Shown: piece after piece, positions 26,673 through 37,730 of the stretch
How the letters are laid out: each line of letters starts with the position of its first letter
Position numbering within the stretch: the first letter of the stretch is position 1
NCBI RefSeq assembly: GCF_050003625.1
Contig: NC_134401.1
Coordinates: 72,018,442 to 72,082,441 of the forward strand
DNA length: 64,000 bases
From: Haematobia irritans
Taxonomy: Eukaryota; Arthropoda; Insecta; Diptera; Muscidae
Direction of reading: 5' to 3'
The notes under the pieces: generated by a model
What the model was told of the DNA's origin: nothing
The model's database searches: none
The model's input: the letters and a program-made list of their open reading frames with translations, nothing else
Position numbers and translations under genes: made by a program

Positions 26673-28006
26673 TTTTACATGGAATAATACTAAATTAAAT
26701 TTCTATAAAACAGTTTCAATATACTTTCCATTTCAGCATTTTTTCTTAAATCTTGAACATTCTTAATGACTTTTTCTAAGCTTCCGATCACTATCGTACA
26801 TCTCATCGCTAAAGTATTAATAACTCACTTAAGAGGTTTAATAAGCAAACGCTAATTTATCTCAAAATACCAAAATACCTTTATATTCCCTTGTTGCATA
26901 CCTGCTAAAAAGATACAACAGCCCACGCCAACTATACAACTGAAGCATGCCAAACAAAACCGGGCAAAACCCAAACATTCCTACAACAACAAAAACACAT
27001 GTGCCTTCGTTGAATACAACACCTCATCCGGACAAATAAACTATCCGCGAATAACAAAAACACACACAAACCACTGAAAGAACAAAAATAAAAACAACCC
27101 CACGCTCAGATATACACAACATACACAACAACATTGCTACCATTTATCACTCTCAAACAAAATTTAAGTAACATCATCTTTACATTAATCAAATTCCACT
27201 TTGCCTAGGAAGATCTCTGTACTGCATATTAGTTCATCGTATCTGCTGACAATTTACTCTAAGAACAATATTCGTAAAGGCACATCAGTTTAAGAACGAT
27301 GAAAAGTTTATCTTAAAATTAACAAAACCTTCATGATATGTTATCAATCCATTTTTGACAAAAATGTCTATAAACTTAAGGATATGTGAACTAACAATAT
27401 TACATTGAGAAATATTTTCCCAACTTTTATTAACTATAGGTATCGCCAGTAAGAAACTGTCCGCTTTCAAGTTAATTTTTTGTAAAAAAATATTTCCTCA
27501 TACAAAAAATTCTTATAGTAAATTGCACTTATTATTTAGAAAGTACTTTACATTTCCCAAGTAGTTTTATAGTATGACAAACGAATTTTTAACTACCAGT
27601 TAAGAAAAATTTTAAGGATATTTCCATCGTATTTTGTAGGCCATGAACTAAACGATTGCTACTTGAAATTTGTAAAGTTTCCTTTCTAGTATATAATTTT
27701 CCTTCAAATTTGACAAGCATACTTTTCCTCTGTTGGTTAAGCTACACTTTTAGTTTAGTCAATGCACGGCTTTAAGCTGAGATCAAAAACAACCAAAACA
27801 AGTAAGTAAAGTCTAAAGTCGGGCGGGCCGACTATATTATACCCTTCACCGTTATGTAGACCAAAATTTGTGTTACCATATCTGATTTATATCTGAAAAG
27901 ATTTGGAGGCAAGTTTTTGTAGTTCTACAAAATCGCTAGAATTAAAAATAAAATCAGCTAATACCCAGGGATGAAACACAATGTTAGTAAAAAAATATGG
28001 GAAATA

Positions 28007-29482
28007 TGTAACGACCCGACATTAGCCATACCTTCTATGGACCTGGTGCTACCTTTCATTTTCCGGCCGTGCTCAGGAAGTTGGGGTGGTGATCTTGGCC
28101 TAGAAGGTATGTCAGGGCCTATTACAAAAACCAAAAATTTAGGTAGCTAAACCCTGAATAATAATGACTGCTTTACAACATAAAAAATAAAATATAAACA
28201 AAAGATGATTGGAAATATTCGAAGACTAGGGGTGGAGGATGTAATTTTCTCCTTATGTCTCTGCCCACCCTCCTATGTTATCACATTTAAATTTCATTGG
28301 ATAACCCTTGATTGTGCTACCTCCGCTCTAAACCTTTCGTGGAAATAAATTTAACCTAATTCATTTTAAAAAGTAATTATATTTTAACAAAATTGAAAAG
28401 AACCATTAATATTAAAGTCAAAAAAAAAAAATTTTTAGTATATAAAAACAATAAATATTATCTATTGAAATTTAATTTTATAAATATTATTTTTTTTTAA
28501 GTATTGTTGATAATTAATAAATTAATTCCATTAAGTATTAACAAAAACAAATAATTAATTTTATGAAGAAAAATTAAGTTTTAAGAATTTACACAAACAC
28601 GAAAGGAATGATATATTCTATTTTGGAAAAACAAAATGTTAAAGTGAATATTAATAATTATGTGGAGTGGAAATTTTGATTTTCAGAAATTAAAATTAAA
28701 ACTCACCTATTAGATCGTCGAAAGTGACCGCAGGCCTGTTGTCGTATCTTGATCCATGAGGCTAAAATTTCCACTCTATCGAATAGTAAAGCTAATATGG
28801 TTAAAGTATGGTTCTACATATGAATCCTTGAATAGTTCCGAAAATTAGAAAAATAGCATGGCGTCTTCGTTTTGTCAAAAATTTGATATCGCAATATTCA
28901 TAGCCTTCGACTGTTGAATATAAATTTTCTTCGTCTTCGCAATTTTCTCTTCTAGTTAAAATCAGACATAACTCAAGCAAACCAATATTTCGTTGTATGT
29001 AAATTTTCCGTTTTCAACAACTCGAAGCACACAAAGGTCGCTTCTGTCCGACTTGCCAATTTGGCTCTATAACCAAAAAAAATGGTGTTTCAACAGCAGA
29101 GTAGGTAAAATTTCAGGATATATAATGATTTCCTCATTTGTATATTGTATTCAAAAAAAATTATTGCCGTAGTAGATTCGTATTGAAATATTTATTTTTG
29201 TTTTAACAAAGTTCAACATAAATCCAATCGTTTAATTCGAAATTAATTTTTTTTTCACAATTCACAGTAAAATTATTTTAATCGTCTTTTTATTTTCAAA
29301 TTATGTTTTTCTTCTTTCTCACAAGGAAAAATTTTATCCAATCTTCAAATGTCTATCCAAAATTTTTTCTTTCTTCTTCCAATTTTAAATTCTCAGTCAT
29401 CCAAATATTTTTCATAGCCTCCCTTAATTGAAATTAGAATTTTTCTAGCAAGTTGATTCCTACACAAGTGCTAGCAGTCACA
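28007..29482 (-). repeat. gypsy LTR (3' LTR), 1476 bp
   Basis: Plus-strand ends are TGTAACGACCCGACATTAGC and GTGCTAGCAGTCACA, so on the coding strand it runs TGTGACTG ... CGTTACA with TG/CA ends. It aligns almost base for base with the split LTR at 34585-35092 plus 44796-45791. Confidence 0.92.
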
Positions 29483-29502
29483 ATCACCCCCTCCCAAAAA
29501 TC
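29483..29502 (-). promoter_or_regulatory. gypsy polypurine tract
   Basis: Minus strand reads GATTTTTGGGAGGGGGTGAT directly before the 3' LTR. The purine run GGGAGGGGG is the expected primer for second-strand synthesis. Confidence 0.75.
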
Positions 29503-29536
29503 GTGCTTAGGAATTGAAAATTCCAAAGGATGATTC

Positions 29537-31163
29537 CTAAGTCCAAATATCTTTTGCGTGGTATATTCCCTCGCAACCAGTTTCTAGATCTCTTAACTCA
29601 TAGTTAACTGCACCGATTTTCCGCACTACTTCGGCTGGAATGCCTACAGGAGCCAACTTAGCATTAAATCTTGAAATCTTTGAACTTTGTACAAAATTTC
29701 TCCTAATAACCCTTTGGCCAACTGAATACTCTTTCACTCGAGATCTTAGATTGTAAGTACGAGAGTTTTTCTCATATGCTTTCTTAACTAGATCACGAAT
29801 ACTTTCTCGTATAATCGATAGTTCGTCGGATCTCTCGAGTTGAGAATCTGTCTCATTTAACAAGTTTAGTCTGTGTAGTATTTTATAGTCCTCTCCGTGT
29901 GTTATCATCGACTGTCCAAATAAAATTTGGTATGGTGTTCGTCCAATGGATTGGTGTATACTATTCCGAAGGGCACAATTTATGCTATCTATATATATAT
30001 ATATCCCACTCCCGTTGATCTTTTCCCACGTAAGAACGCAAAGCTTCATTTATTGATCGGTTCACGCGTTCGCTGGCATTGGATTGTGGACTATGAACTG
30101 CTGTAAGAATATGCCTTACACCAAAAGTTTTTAAAAAATGTTCAAAGTCGGTACTACGAAACTGTGACCCATTATCTGTTAAAATAGTTTCTGGCACACC
30201 GAAACAATGGAAAATTTCTTTTCGAAGATAATTTATAATATTTTTGGAAATAAGTTTGCGCATAGGTACCAAAAACGAAAATTTTGAAAAATGGTCTAAA
30301 ATTATTAGTATGCCAATATTTCCTGTTTTAGTTCTGGGCAATGGTCCAATCAGATCAATATAAAGACGCTGAAATGGTCTATCCGTAGTTATCATCTTTC
30401 CCAAAGGAGGTCTCAAAACATATGTTGGAGTCTTCGATGTCTTGCACAATTCACAGTTTAGTACGTAATCTCGTACATCAGAAACCAACCTTGGCCAATA
30501 GAAATAACGTTGAATTCGCTCAAGGGTCTTCGCAATACCACCGTGGGCAGAGTTCGGAATGTCATGTGATGCGTAGATTATATCTTTTCTTAATGCAGTG
30601 GGTACAAATAGCTTCCATGATTCCGATTCATCACTGTCACCAGTCGAAAAGTTTGTGCGTTTGTATATAAAATTCTCAATCACCTTAAAATCAGGAAGAC
30701 GTGAATTCGAAATATCCGAAATCAATTTCGTATATTCCTCGCTTCGAAATGCATCAGAATCAAGGTCTATCGATGGCATGTTTTCAAGTTCAATGGCATT
30801 TACTGAAATTTCGTCTTCATATATTCTAGACAATGTATCGGGCACTATATTTTGTTTCCCACTCCGGTGTTCAATTGAAAAATCAAAACCCTGAAGCTTC
30901 AACGCCCATCTCGCTAGCCTACCCGACAAATCGCGCTGGCTCATCAGCACCTTTAGGCTAGCATGATCCGTTACGACTTTGAACTCCTGCATTTCTATAT
31001 ATGGCCTAAACTTCTTTACTGCCTTAATTACACCCAGACATTCAAGTTCGCTTATTGAATAGTTTCTTTGCGCACGATTTAGCTTCTGAGACATATAAGC
31101 TATCGGTCTCTCCTCGCCACTACTATCGACCTGTGCCAAGACAGCACCGATGCCGCAATACAA
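29537..31163 (-). pseudogene. gypsy pol C-terminal part: RNase H remainder and integrase, frameshifted
   Basis: The frame from 31163 begins inside RNase H (GIGAVLAQVD, then KVVTDHASLKVLM). It carries an integrase zinc-binding module (HDIPNSAHGG ... CELCKTS) and the integrase core with all three acidic residues: D in YIDLIGP, D in LTDNGSQF and E in NASERVNRS. At about 29995-30003 an ATATATATAT run shifts the frame; the rest (SINCALRNSIHQSIGRTPYQ onward) is in another frame, 30049-29537. Integrase would insert the cDNA; here it is split by the dinucleotide expansion. Confidence 0.85.
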
Positions 31164-32835
31164 TAAATGGTTTATTGTAGTCTGGGTGTATTAATACAGG
31201 TGCATTGGCTAATTCATTTTTCAATAGATCAAACGCTACATGCTCCTTTTCGGTCCAGGTAAACTTTTTCTTTTTAGAAAGTAGCTCTGTGAGCGGAAAA
31301 CTAACAGTAGAGTAATTGCGTATGAAACGACGATACCAACCGGTCATTCCCAAAAATCTACGCAGTTGTCTTATCGAAATTGGCGGTGATATCTCTTTAA
31401 TAGCTTTCACTTTTTCATCGTCAACCTGTAGTGTGCCGTTACCAACGATATATCCAAGGTACCTTACTTTATTTAAACCAAAGTCGCTTTTTTCCACATT
31501 AATCGTTAAACCTGCCTTTCTTAATTGAGTAGCTACTTCCAACAGATGTGTTAATTCAGAGACTGCCAATAAGTCATCCAAATAAACAAAGGTGTGGTTT
31601 TTCAAGTTATATGGAATAACTTTATCCATTAGCCTAGATAGAGTCTGCGGCGCATTACATAGCCCAAAGGGCATTCTGGTAAATTGGTATAATGGCCGGT
31701 TTGGGACGGTAAAAGCTGTCTTTGGTTTTGAAATTTCCTCTAGTTTAATTTGCCAAAAGGCATCTTTCAAATCAATCTTCGAAATGCAATAAACTGGAGG
31801 AAGTCTAGCCAATAATCCATCAATGTTCGGAATTGGATATGCGTCTTTGACTGTTACCGAGTTCAATTTCCTGCTGTCGACGCACATCCGTACTTTGCCT
31901 GGCTTTACAACTACAACTGTCGGGGAAGACCATGACGAATTAGGAGCCTCTTCTATAACGCCTAATGAAATCATCCTATCAAGCTCTCCGCATAGCAGCT
32001 TCTCCACGGCTGGAGATATCGGATAGTACCGCTGCTTTATGGGTTTGGCGTTCCCAGTATCAATAACATGCTCAATTAACGTAGTACATCCAAGCCCTTC
32101 TATTTCCGAATTTGGAAAAGCTTGAATGACGCTGTTCAGTCTAAGTCGTTGTTCATCATTCATTGTCAACCTATCCGGGTCTTCATTTACGATATTTAGC
32201 TCCTCAATAGTAGGCATAAATACCTTAAGTCCGAATGGGTCCCAAAAGTCACACCCGCATATTACGTTTTGTTTGATAGAAGGCACTACTAAAAATTCAA
32301 ACGACTTTTTGTTTCCTTGAAAATAAACTTCTATCAAAACTGTACCTAATACTCCTTGTTTATGTCCGCCCGCTGTTTTCACACTCCCAACACATCTTTT
32401 AAATCCTATATAATTCTGAACCTCAGATGCGAGCATTCCACCAATAACACTTTTATTGGCGCCGCTATCCAAAAGAGCCAAATAATGATTCTCGCCCAAT
32501 TTCAAAGATATATATGGTCGGTTATCTTCTTTCCTGGTGACTAAAGCGGAAATTTGATAAGATTTGAATAGTTTCAATTTGGAATAATATTGTCGAATCC
32601 GGTTAGAAGAACGTAATCGTCTTTTACTAGTGTTATAATTAATCTTCGCTCTAATTGTTCTCCATTTCCTTAATTGGATATGATATGGTCTTTTCAATGA
32701 ACTATCGTTCTTAATTCCTTCAGAAGAAAATTCTACACCATCTCGTCCGTCTTTGTCAATTGTGGATGCCGCGTCTACTTCCGACGGACATCCCTTGATC
32801 CGTTTCCCTGTCTGGATTTCATACAATGAGGGCAA
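31123..32835 (-). pseudogene. gypsy pol N-terminal part: protease and reverse transcriptase
   Basis: An open frame of about 570 codons. Protease motif LALLDSGANKSVIGG near residue 118. RT with KIDLKDAFWQI, RMPFGLCNAPQ and YLDD near residue 417. After KPFIVL the frame is lost: RNase H should continue with a T-D-A-S type motif, but several codons including that catalytic Asp are missing and the next part is in another frame (31163 downward). It is expressed from gag by -1 frameshifting at 32802-32808, so the formal Met at 32835 is not the true start. Confidence 0.88.
32745..32808 (-). promoter_or_regulatory. gag-pol -1 frameshift site with downstream stem
   Basis: Minus-strand heptamer G-GGA-AAC (plus-strand 32802-32808, GTTTCCC) lies in the gag zero frame as CAG-GGA-AAC, the canonical X-XXY-YYZ form. 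Slipping by one base enters exactly the pol frame (GGG-AAA-CGG). Twelve bases on, GTCCGTC (32783-32789) can pair with GACGGAC (32745-32751), a 7-bp stem. Confidence 0.8.
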
Positions 32836-34004
32836 GTAGGCTTGTATGTATTCTTCCTGTCACAGCCATAACAAAACACCTGCCTAGCTTCCATGCAATC
32901 AATATAAGAATGTCCTGGCGCATCACAATTCCAGCAGTTCCTAATTCTTTCAACTCCGCATATTTCGTCATTAGAATCACTATCGTTCATTTCATTTATA
33001 TCATTATCGAAATCAACTAATTCTGCGACTTTATGTCTTTCCACCCTTTGGCGATTCGAATCATGTATGTCCTTAATAAATCGTTCATGCTTCTTAACTG
33101 CACTTCGTAAACTAGCAATGTCCCGTATGTTCAGATGTAAGAGTTCGTGCCTAATTTCAGTTCGTAAATTACGAAGAAGGATTTCACAAAGATCTGCATC
33201 GGAAATAGATCTCTTTAGTTTATCGGTTAAAGCGGAAATTCCATCAAAGTAGTCGTCGAAATTTTCATTTGATCTCTGCTTACGATTTCTTATTTCCTCT
33301 AAAACGTCAAAGTCATTATAGTCCTGTTTGTATTGGTTTTGTAGTGCAGTGGTCAAACTAATCCAGTTCAAATTATCGTTTTGCCTATGGTATCGCCAAT
33401 ACCATTCTAATGCATTCCCTTCAAATAAGCAGTGGGCATGTCTACATAAAATTTCAAAGTCCCCAATTAGGTTATTGGAAGTGAGAATATTAATTCTATA
33501 AACAAATTCATCCACTGACATTTGGTTATTATGTCCTGAAAATTTCAATTTCCAATTACGAATTATGTTCAACACCTTTTCTGCCAAAAATGTATCAGAT
33601 CTGGGTGCGGGAGCCGATGTCGTAGCCGAACCCGAAGGGTTAACACTTGCCGATAACTCTCTTTGTACCTCTTCGGAAGTTCTATCGTTATTAAAATTTA
33701 AACTCCGAAACATAGAACGAATCTGACTAGATATAGCGTTGTTAATATCTTCACGAAAACTATCTATAGAATCTGCAATCATGCGAGCAATTCTGCCATC
33801 GTCATTGGGCGCATCACCACTACCCCCACGATCATGTGTTCGCCTCCTTTCTACAGCTCCGCGAGTTCTATGAGCGATAGAACCTTCATCGCCCATGTCA
33901 ATAGTAAAACTAATATTCGTTGGCTCTTCGATATTTAATAAATTTTCACGACTTCGCGTCAAAGGCATGATTATGCGATATAAAAGTAAACAAAAAACGC
34001 TCAA
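32775..34004 (-). CDS. gypsy Gag polyprotein
   Basis: An open frame of 409 codons. A more likely start is the in-frame Met at 33968 (MPLTRSRENLL), giving about 397 residues. The central part (NIIRNWKLKFSG ... HCLFEGNALEWYWRY ... QNQYKQDYND) is the retrotransposon gag capsid-like region. Near residues 354-368 is a CCHC zinc knuckle CWNCDAPGHSYIDC, followed by a second cysteine cluster CYGCDRKNTYKPTCPHC that is not the usual CCHC. Gag forms the particle and binds the RNA. It overlaps pol by 61 bases in the -1 frame. Gag itself looks intact. Confidence 0.85.
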   Translation of the reverse strand: MSVFCLLLYRIIMPLTRSRENLLNIEEPTNISFTIDMGDEGSIAHRTRGAVERRRTHDRGGSGDAPNDDGRIARMIADSIDSFREDINNAISSQIRSMFRSLNFNNDRTSEEVQRELSASVNPSGSATTSAPAPRSDTFLAEKVLNIIRNWKLKFSGHNNQMSVDEFVYRINILTSNNLIGDFEILCRHAHCLFEGNALEWYWRYHRQNDNLNWISLTTALQNQYKQDYNDFDVLEEIRNRKQRSNENFDDYFDGISALTDKLKRSISDADLCEILLRNLRTEIRHELLHLNIRDIASLRSAVKKHERFIKDIHDSNRQRVERHKVAELVDFDNDINEMNDSDSNDEICGVERIRNCWNCDAPGHSYIDCMEARQVFCYGCDRKNTYKPTCPHCMKSRQGNGSRDVRRK

Positions 34005-34558
34005 ATTATCAATTTACCACTACTCAATTTAGAACTTCAGTTAGCACAATCTATAAGAATATATATACAATCTCGAATTTCCAATAAAATAAAAAGTAAA
34101 GATGAATTTGAAAAATGGTATACAGAAATAAAGTTCCAACTCCCAAATTCAACACAAAAAAAATCTGAAATCTGTAGAGCGAGTCATTGTTTGACATGTA
34201 AAAAAAATCAAACAACGAAGTCTCAAAAACTATCGAAAACAGTTAAAAATTATAACAAAACAAAAACTCATGATAGTATTTGTGAGTAAGTTGCCGATTA
34301 TAACCAACAAATAAGTCTCAAACAAATTCTACCACAAAACTATTTTTAAGTGATTTATATGATAGGTACCGAATTCCAAAACAATAGAAAATTTCAATAT
34401 TCCAATTCACAAATAATCACTAAATCAAAAATGTAGAATGCAGTCAATACATCACGGAACTAAGTTATTTAATTTTAAGAGGCAACAGTTACACGTTATG
34501 CATACATTAATACAAATTCTTAAATTTTCAACGAATTTCGCGTTTTCTAATAACTGTG
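34005..34558 (-). other. gypsy 5' leader
   Basis: Untranslated region between the primer site and gag. No motif beyond AT-richness. Confidence 0.7.
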
Positions 34559-34576
34559 GCCCCACGTTGGGCGCCA
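34559..34576 (-). promoter_or_regulatory. gypsy primer-binding site, tRNA-Lys type
   Basis: Minus strand TGGCGCCCAACGTGGGGC is an 18-base complement of the 3' end of tRNA-Lys(CUU) including CCA, as I recall that tRNA. It lies 8 bases inside the LTR edge (34585). Confidence 0.85.
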
Positions 34577-34584
34577 TTTATTTC

Positions 34585-35092
34585 TGTAACGACCCGACAT
34601 TAGCCATACCTTCTATGGACCTGGTGCTACCTTTCATTTTCCGGCCGTGCTCAGGGAGTTGGGGTGGTGATCTTGGCCTAGAAGGTATGTCAGGGCCTAT
34701 TACAAAAACCAAAAATTTAGGTAGCTAAACCCTGAATAATAATGACTGCTTTACAACATAAAAAATAAAATATAAACAAAAGATTATTGGAAATATTCGA
34801 AGACTAGGGGTGGAAGATGTAATTTTCTCCTTATGTCTCTGCCCACCCTCCTATGTTATCACATTTAAATTTCATTGGATAACCCTTGATTGTGCTACCT
34901 CCGCTCTAAACCTTTCGTGGAAATAAATTTAACCTAATTCATTTTAAAAAGTAATTATATTTTAACAAAATTGAAAAGAACCATTAATATTAAAGTCAAA
35001 AAAAATTTTAATATATAAAAACAATAAATATTATCTATTGAAATTTAATTTTATAAATATTATTTTTTTTAAGTATTGTTGATAATTAATAT
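34585..35092 (-). repeat. gypsy 5' LTR, part 1
   Basis: Matches 28007-28520 and is cut by BEL at GATAATTAATAT. The remainder continues at 44796. Confidence 0.92.
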
Positions 35093-35835
35093 TGTTTAGC
35101 ATAGTGCTATAATTTTGGTCATTTTTGTATATACACTGGTTGTGCTAAAATTTTAACCAATGATGTCTCTAACGGTTGCTCTCATTTGCATTCATGTATG
35201 CGTATGTGATCAACCACCTGATGCATTCTCATTGCTGTTGATGTTGTAGTTTGCTGAATGTCAAAAAAGAGGACTGAAAAGACAATCAACAAAAGATCAA
35301 TAGGGCAGTTAATTGTCATCGCTCTTCAACCGTGTACGTAACCCCCCGTGGCTAGCAAAAAGTATACAAAAAAGGGAAAATATATAAATAAATAGACATT
35401 TACCAATAAGAAAATAAAAGTTTTTAAACAAAATAACTAAATAAAATTGCCCTATACTTACCTCAGTGTAACCTTATACTTACCTGTGAAAAACCATCAT
35501 ACTTACCCGCTTGTACATATTTTATACTTACCCTAAACTGAATTTACATGAAAAAGAAAACATTTACAAGCTAAAATTGTGAAATAAAATATAACTTAAA
35601 AACTAATATTGCACTTTACGTTCATTAAAACTAGTTTTATTGCACATTGTAATTAACTTAAACTACTTACCACCTTTGAATTCAAACCTAATTCAATACT
35701 TACCTATCCATGAACTTGTGAAAGCTTTGCTATACCTAGTGATACTTACCAATAAATGAAATTGAACTCAATTTAAAGTGTTTTTACAATTGGAAAATCA
35801 AATTAATAAACAAAAAAAAGGTTCGTAAGTAATCA
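35093..35835 (+). repeat. BEL 5' LTR, 743 bp
   Basis: Starts TGTTTAGCATAGTGC, ends GTTCGTAAGTAATCA. It contains repeated ATACTTACC motifs between 35450 and 35760. Confidence 0.92.
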
Positions 35836-35838
35836 TTT

Positions 35839-35854
35839 TGGTCCATTCGAGCCG
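35839..35854 (+). promoter_or_regulatory. BEL primer-binding site candidate
   Basis: TGGTCCATTCGAGCCG begins three bases after the LTR. It is close to the complement of the tRNA-Tyr 3' end as I recall it, with one extra A. The position and TGG start fit a primer site; the tRNA assignment is tentative. Confidence 0.5.
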
Positions 35855-36195
35855 TATGGTGTAAAAAAAAAAACACGAATTGGCAAACTTTGGTGAAGTT
35901 TTTTGTGAAAAGCAAAGTGAGAAAGTCAGTGTGTTAAAACAAAAAAAGGTCAAAAAAAAATCTGAATTTTCGGTTCGATTTACAAAACAACAACAAAAAC
36001 AAAAGACGTTTGTTAAACACATAACATAAAGTTCACAAACATTTAAAGAAGAACATTCGAGAAAAAAAATTGTGAATTCAGTGAATCCGTTGTAACGGAA
36101 AAACAAAAAAGGAAAAAACATATTCAACCACCAGACACATCAACACACACGGCTGCTGAGATTTTCGACACACACAAACAAATCCACACAGCAAA

Positions 36196-36201
36196 GTGAG
36201 T
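36196..36201 (+). promoter_or_regulatory. candidate splice donor in the BEL leader
   Basis: GTGAGT is a full consensus donor core. Joined to the acceptor at 43035 it would give a short mRNA for the 3' ORF. Not proven. Confidence 0.4.
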
Positions 36202-37449
36202 ACCCCTTTTTGTGTTTTAAATCAATAACTGGCAAACAAGTTAAGGATACCGGGTGAAGCATCTATTGACCCAACTTTCTGGCAAAATCGAGAAAGTTTT
36301 GTCCATTTACGCCTGAACCCGTATGTTGCACTTGTTACTTGGAGAAAAATCTTTTTGGCGGTTTTTTGATAGCGTCTGTTGGTTCGCCATATTAATTTAT
36401 GACACGTATACATAAACCCTTTTTATTGAGACACATACAATCTAGCGACCGGTACATATCAGTGTTTTTTTCTTTTCGTGTATATGTTCGTTGGGAATAA
36501 AGTGACTTAAATCGAACTACGTGAAAGAGACGGTAATACAGTTCCAAAGTTTTGAAATCTATCTCGTGTTCCAGAACCGATTTCATAGTGTGCTTGTGCG
36601 AGATACATTCTTGGTACACGCAAAAAAGTTTTTCTACATTTTGAGATCCGGAAATAGCGAGTTTTTAATGCTGACCCTAATGTTTTTTCGTCTCTTGTAA
36701 TGTTACATAGTGGTCCCAGTACATTAAGCCTTCGTTTACCTCCATTTGCGTATGAACTCAAACTTAACTCGGAATTGAAGATTCAATAGAGATCCGTAGA
36801 CAGCAGTTGTTGGGGATTAATCGACATTTTATAATTTTCACTGTCTTCTTTTTGTTTATACCTGTCGTTTGGAATAATATCAGTAATTTGTGGGAAAGAA
36901 TTATATATATAGTCGTGTGATACAGGGGTTCTAAACTACGGCTCCCTTTGCAGTGGTTCCCAACCTCAGTTGATTTCAGACCCCATGTGTTCAAGTTGCA
37001 GTGGTTCCAACTAGCAGGGACTCTTGTTTACAGGGATATCCCAATTCGGAAACTGTTCGAAATTTCCATTTCTTTGTTCAGCTTCAATTGGCTTTTCGGG
37101 TTTGATTTTCACCGCGAGTTGTGGGCTTGTATATTGAGGAAAGTTTCGCCATAATAAAAATCTGTGTGGTTTTTTGATAACTTTCGATTGCCTCTACTCA
37201 AGTACAATATATTCGAGATTTGTAAATTGTTCGCTTGAATCAATTTTCACCATTGGGAAATTAACCCTTCCAAAAAATTAGCTTTTGGTAGCAAAGAGGT
37301 TTCAGACCCAATTTTACGGTGTTTTTTTTTTTTTTTTTTTTTTTGCTTCGTCTTGGCAACGTTTGCTCTCAAACTTTGACGCAAGACATTACCATATACG
37401 ATGGAGAAAGCAAAAAGTGAAAAGTTCGCAAATAGTTTGAATGATTTAA

Positions 37450-37730
37450 CCCTGGACAGTCATCCTTATTTTTTGTACACTAACGTCATCCTTCGTCATT
37501 TTGGCTACGGCTTATTTCAAGATGCTATAATTTGCATTGTTAGCAAAAATGTGAACCAAAATTGAATTTATTTTCTTATTCATTTTGTTTTTAATTAGTA
37601 TACAACAAAAATTCATAAAATATTTGCATTTGTATAACTTAAATTTGTCATTTCCCAATCGACTAAAATGCATTTTAGATCGAAAATGAAATTACGCGTC
37701 GTCATTTTGACGAAGGATGACTGTCCAGGG
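37450..37730. mobile_element. piggyBac-type MITE inside BEL gag
   Basis: 281 bp. Ends CCCTGGACAGTCATCCTT and its exact inverse, flanked by TTAA on both sides (37446-37449 and 37731-37734), the hallmark of piggyBac transposition. A second inverted motif (GTCATCCTTCGTCATTTT) lies just inside the left end, with its counterpart at the right. No coding capacity. Confidence 0.92.

Larger units (their letters stand above)
22985..27799 (+). repeat. long AT-rich dispersed repeat family C, copy C1 (interrupted by B3)
   Basis: Starts near CACTGAAAAAACAGTAAACC and runs to 24416, resumes after B3 at 26673 (TTTACATGGAATAATA) and continues to about 27799. Segments recur elsewhere: 22985-23340 resembles 62215-62490, 23600-23680 resembles 48030-48115, 26673-27130 resembles 50555-50976, and 27225-27700 resembles 58515-58985 and 61045-61510. 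No coding frame is present. I take it as a large non-autonomous element of unknown class. Confidence 0.65.
35836..37400 (+). other. BEL 5' leader
   Basis: About 1.56 kb before the likely original gag start codon (37401). It contains a splice-donor-like CAAA-GTGAGT at 36196 and a 23-T run at 37322-37344. Short frames here have no motif. Confidence 0.7.

Noticed and set aside
35798..36994. Several 60-110 codon minus frames in the BEL leader
   Set aside because: They lie antisense in a retrotransposon leader and lack motifs.
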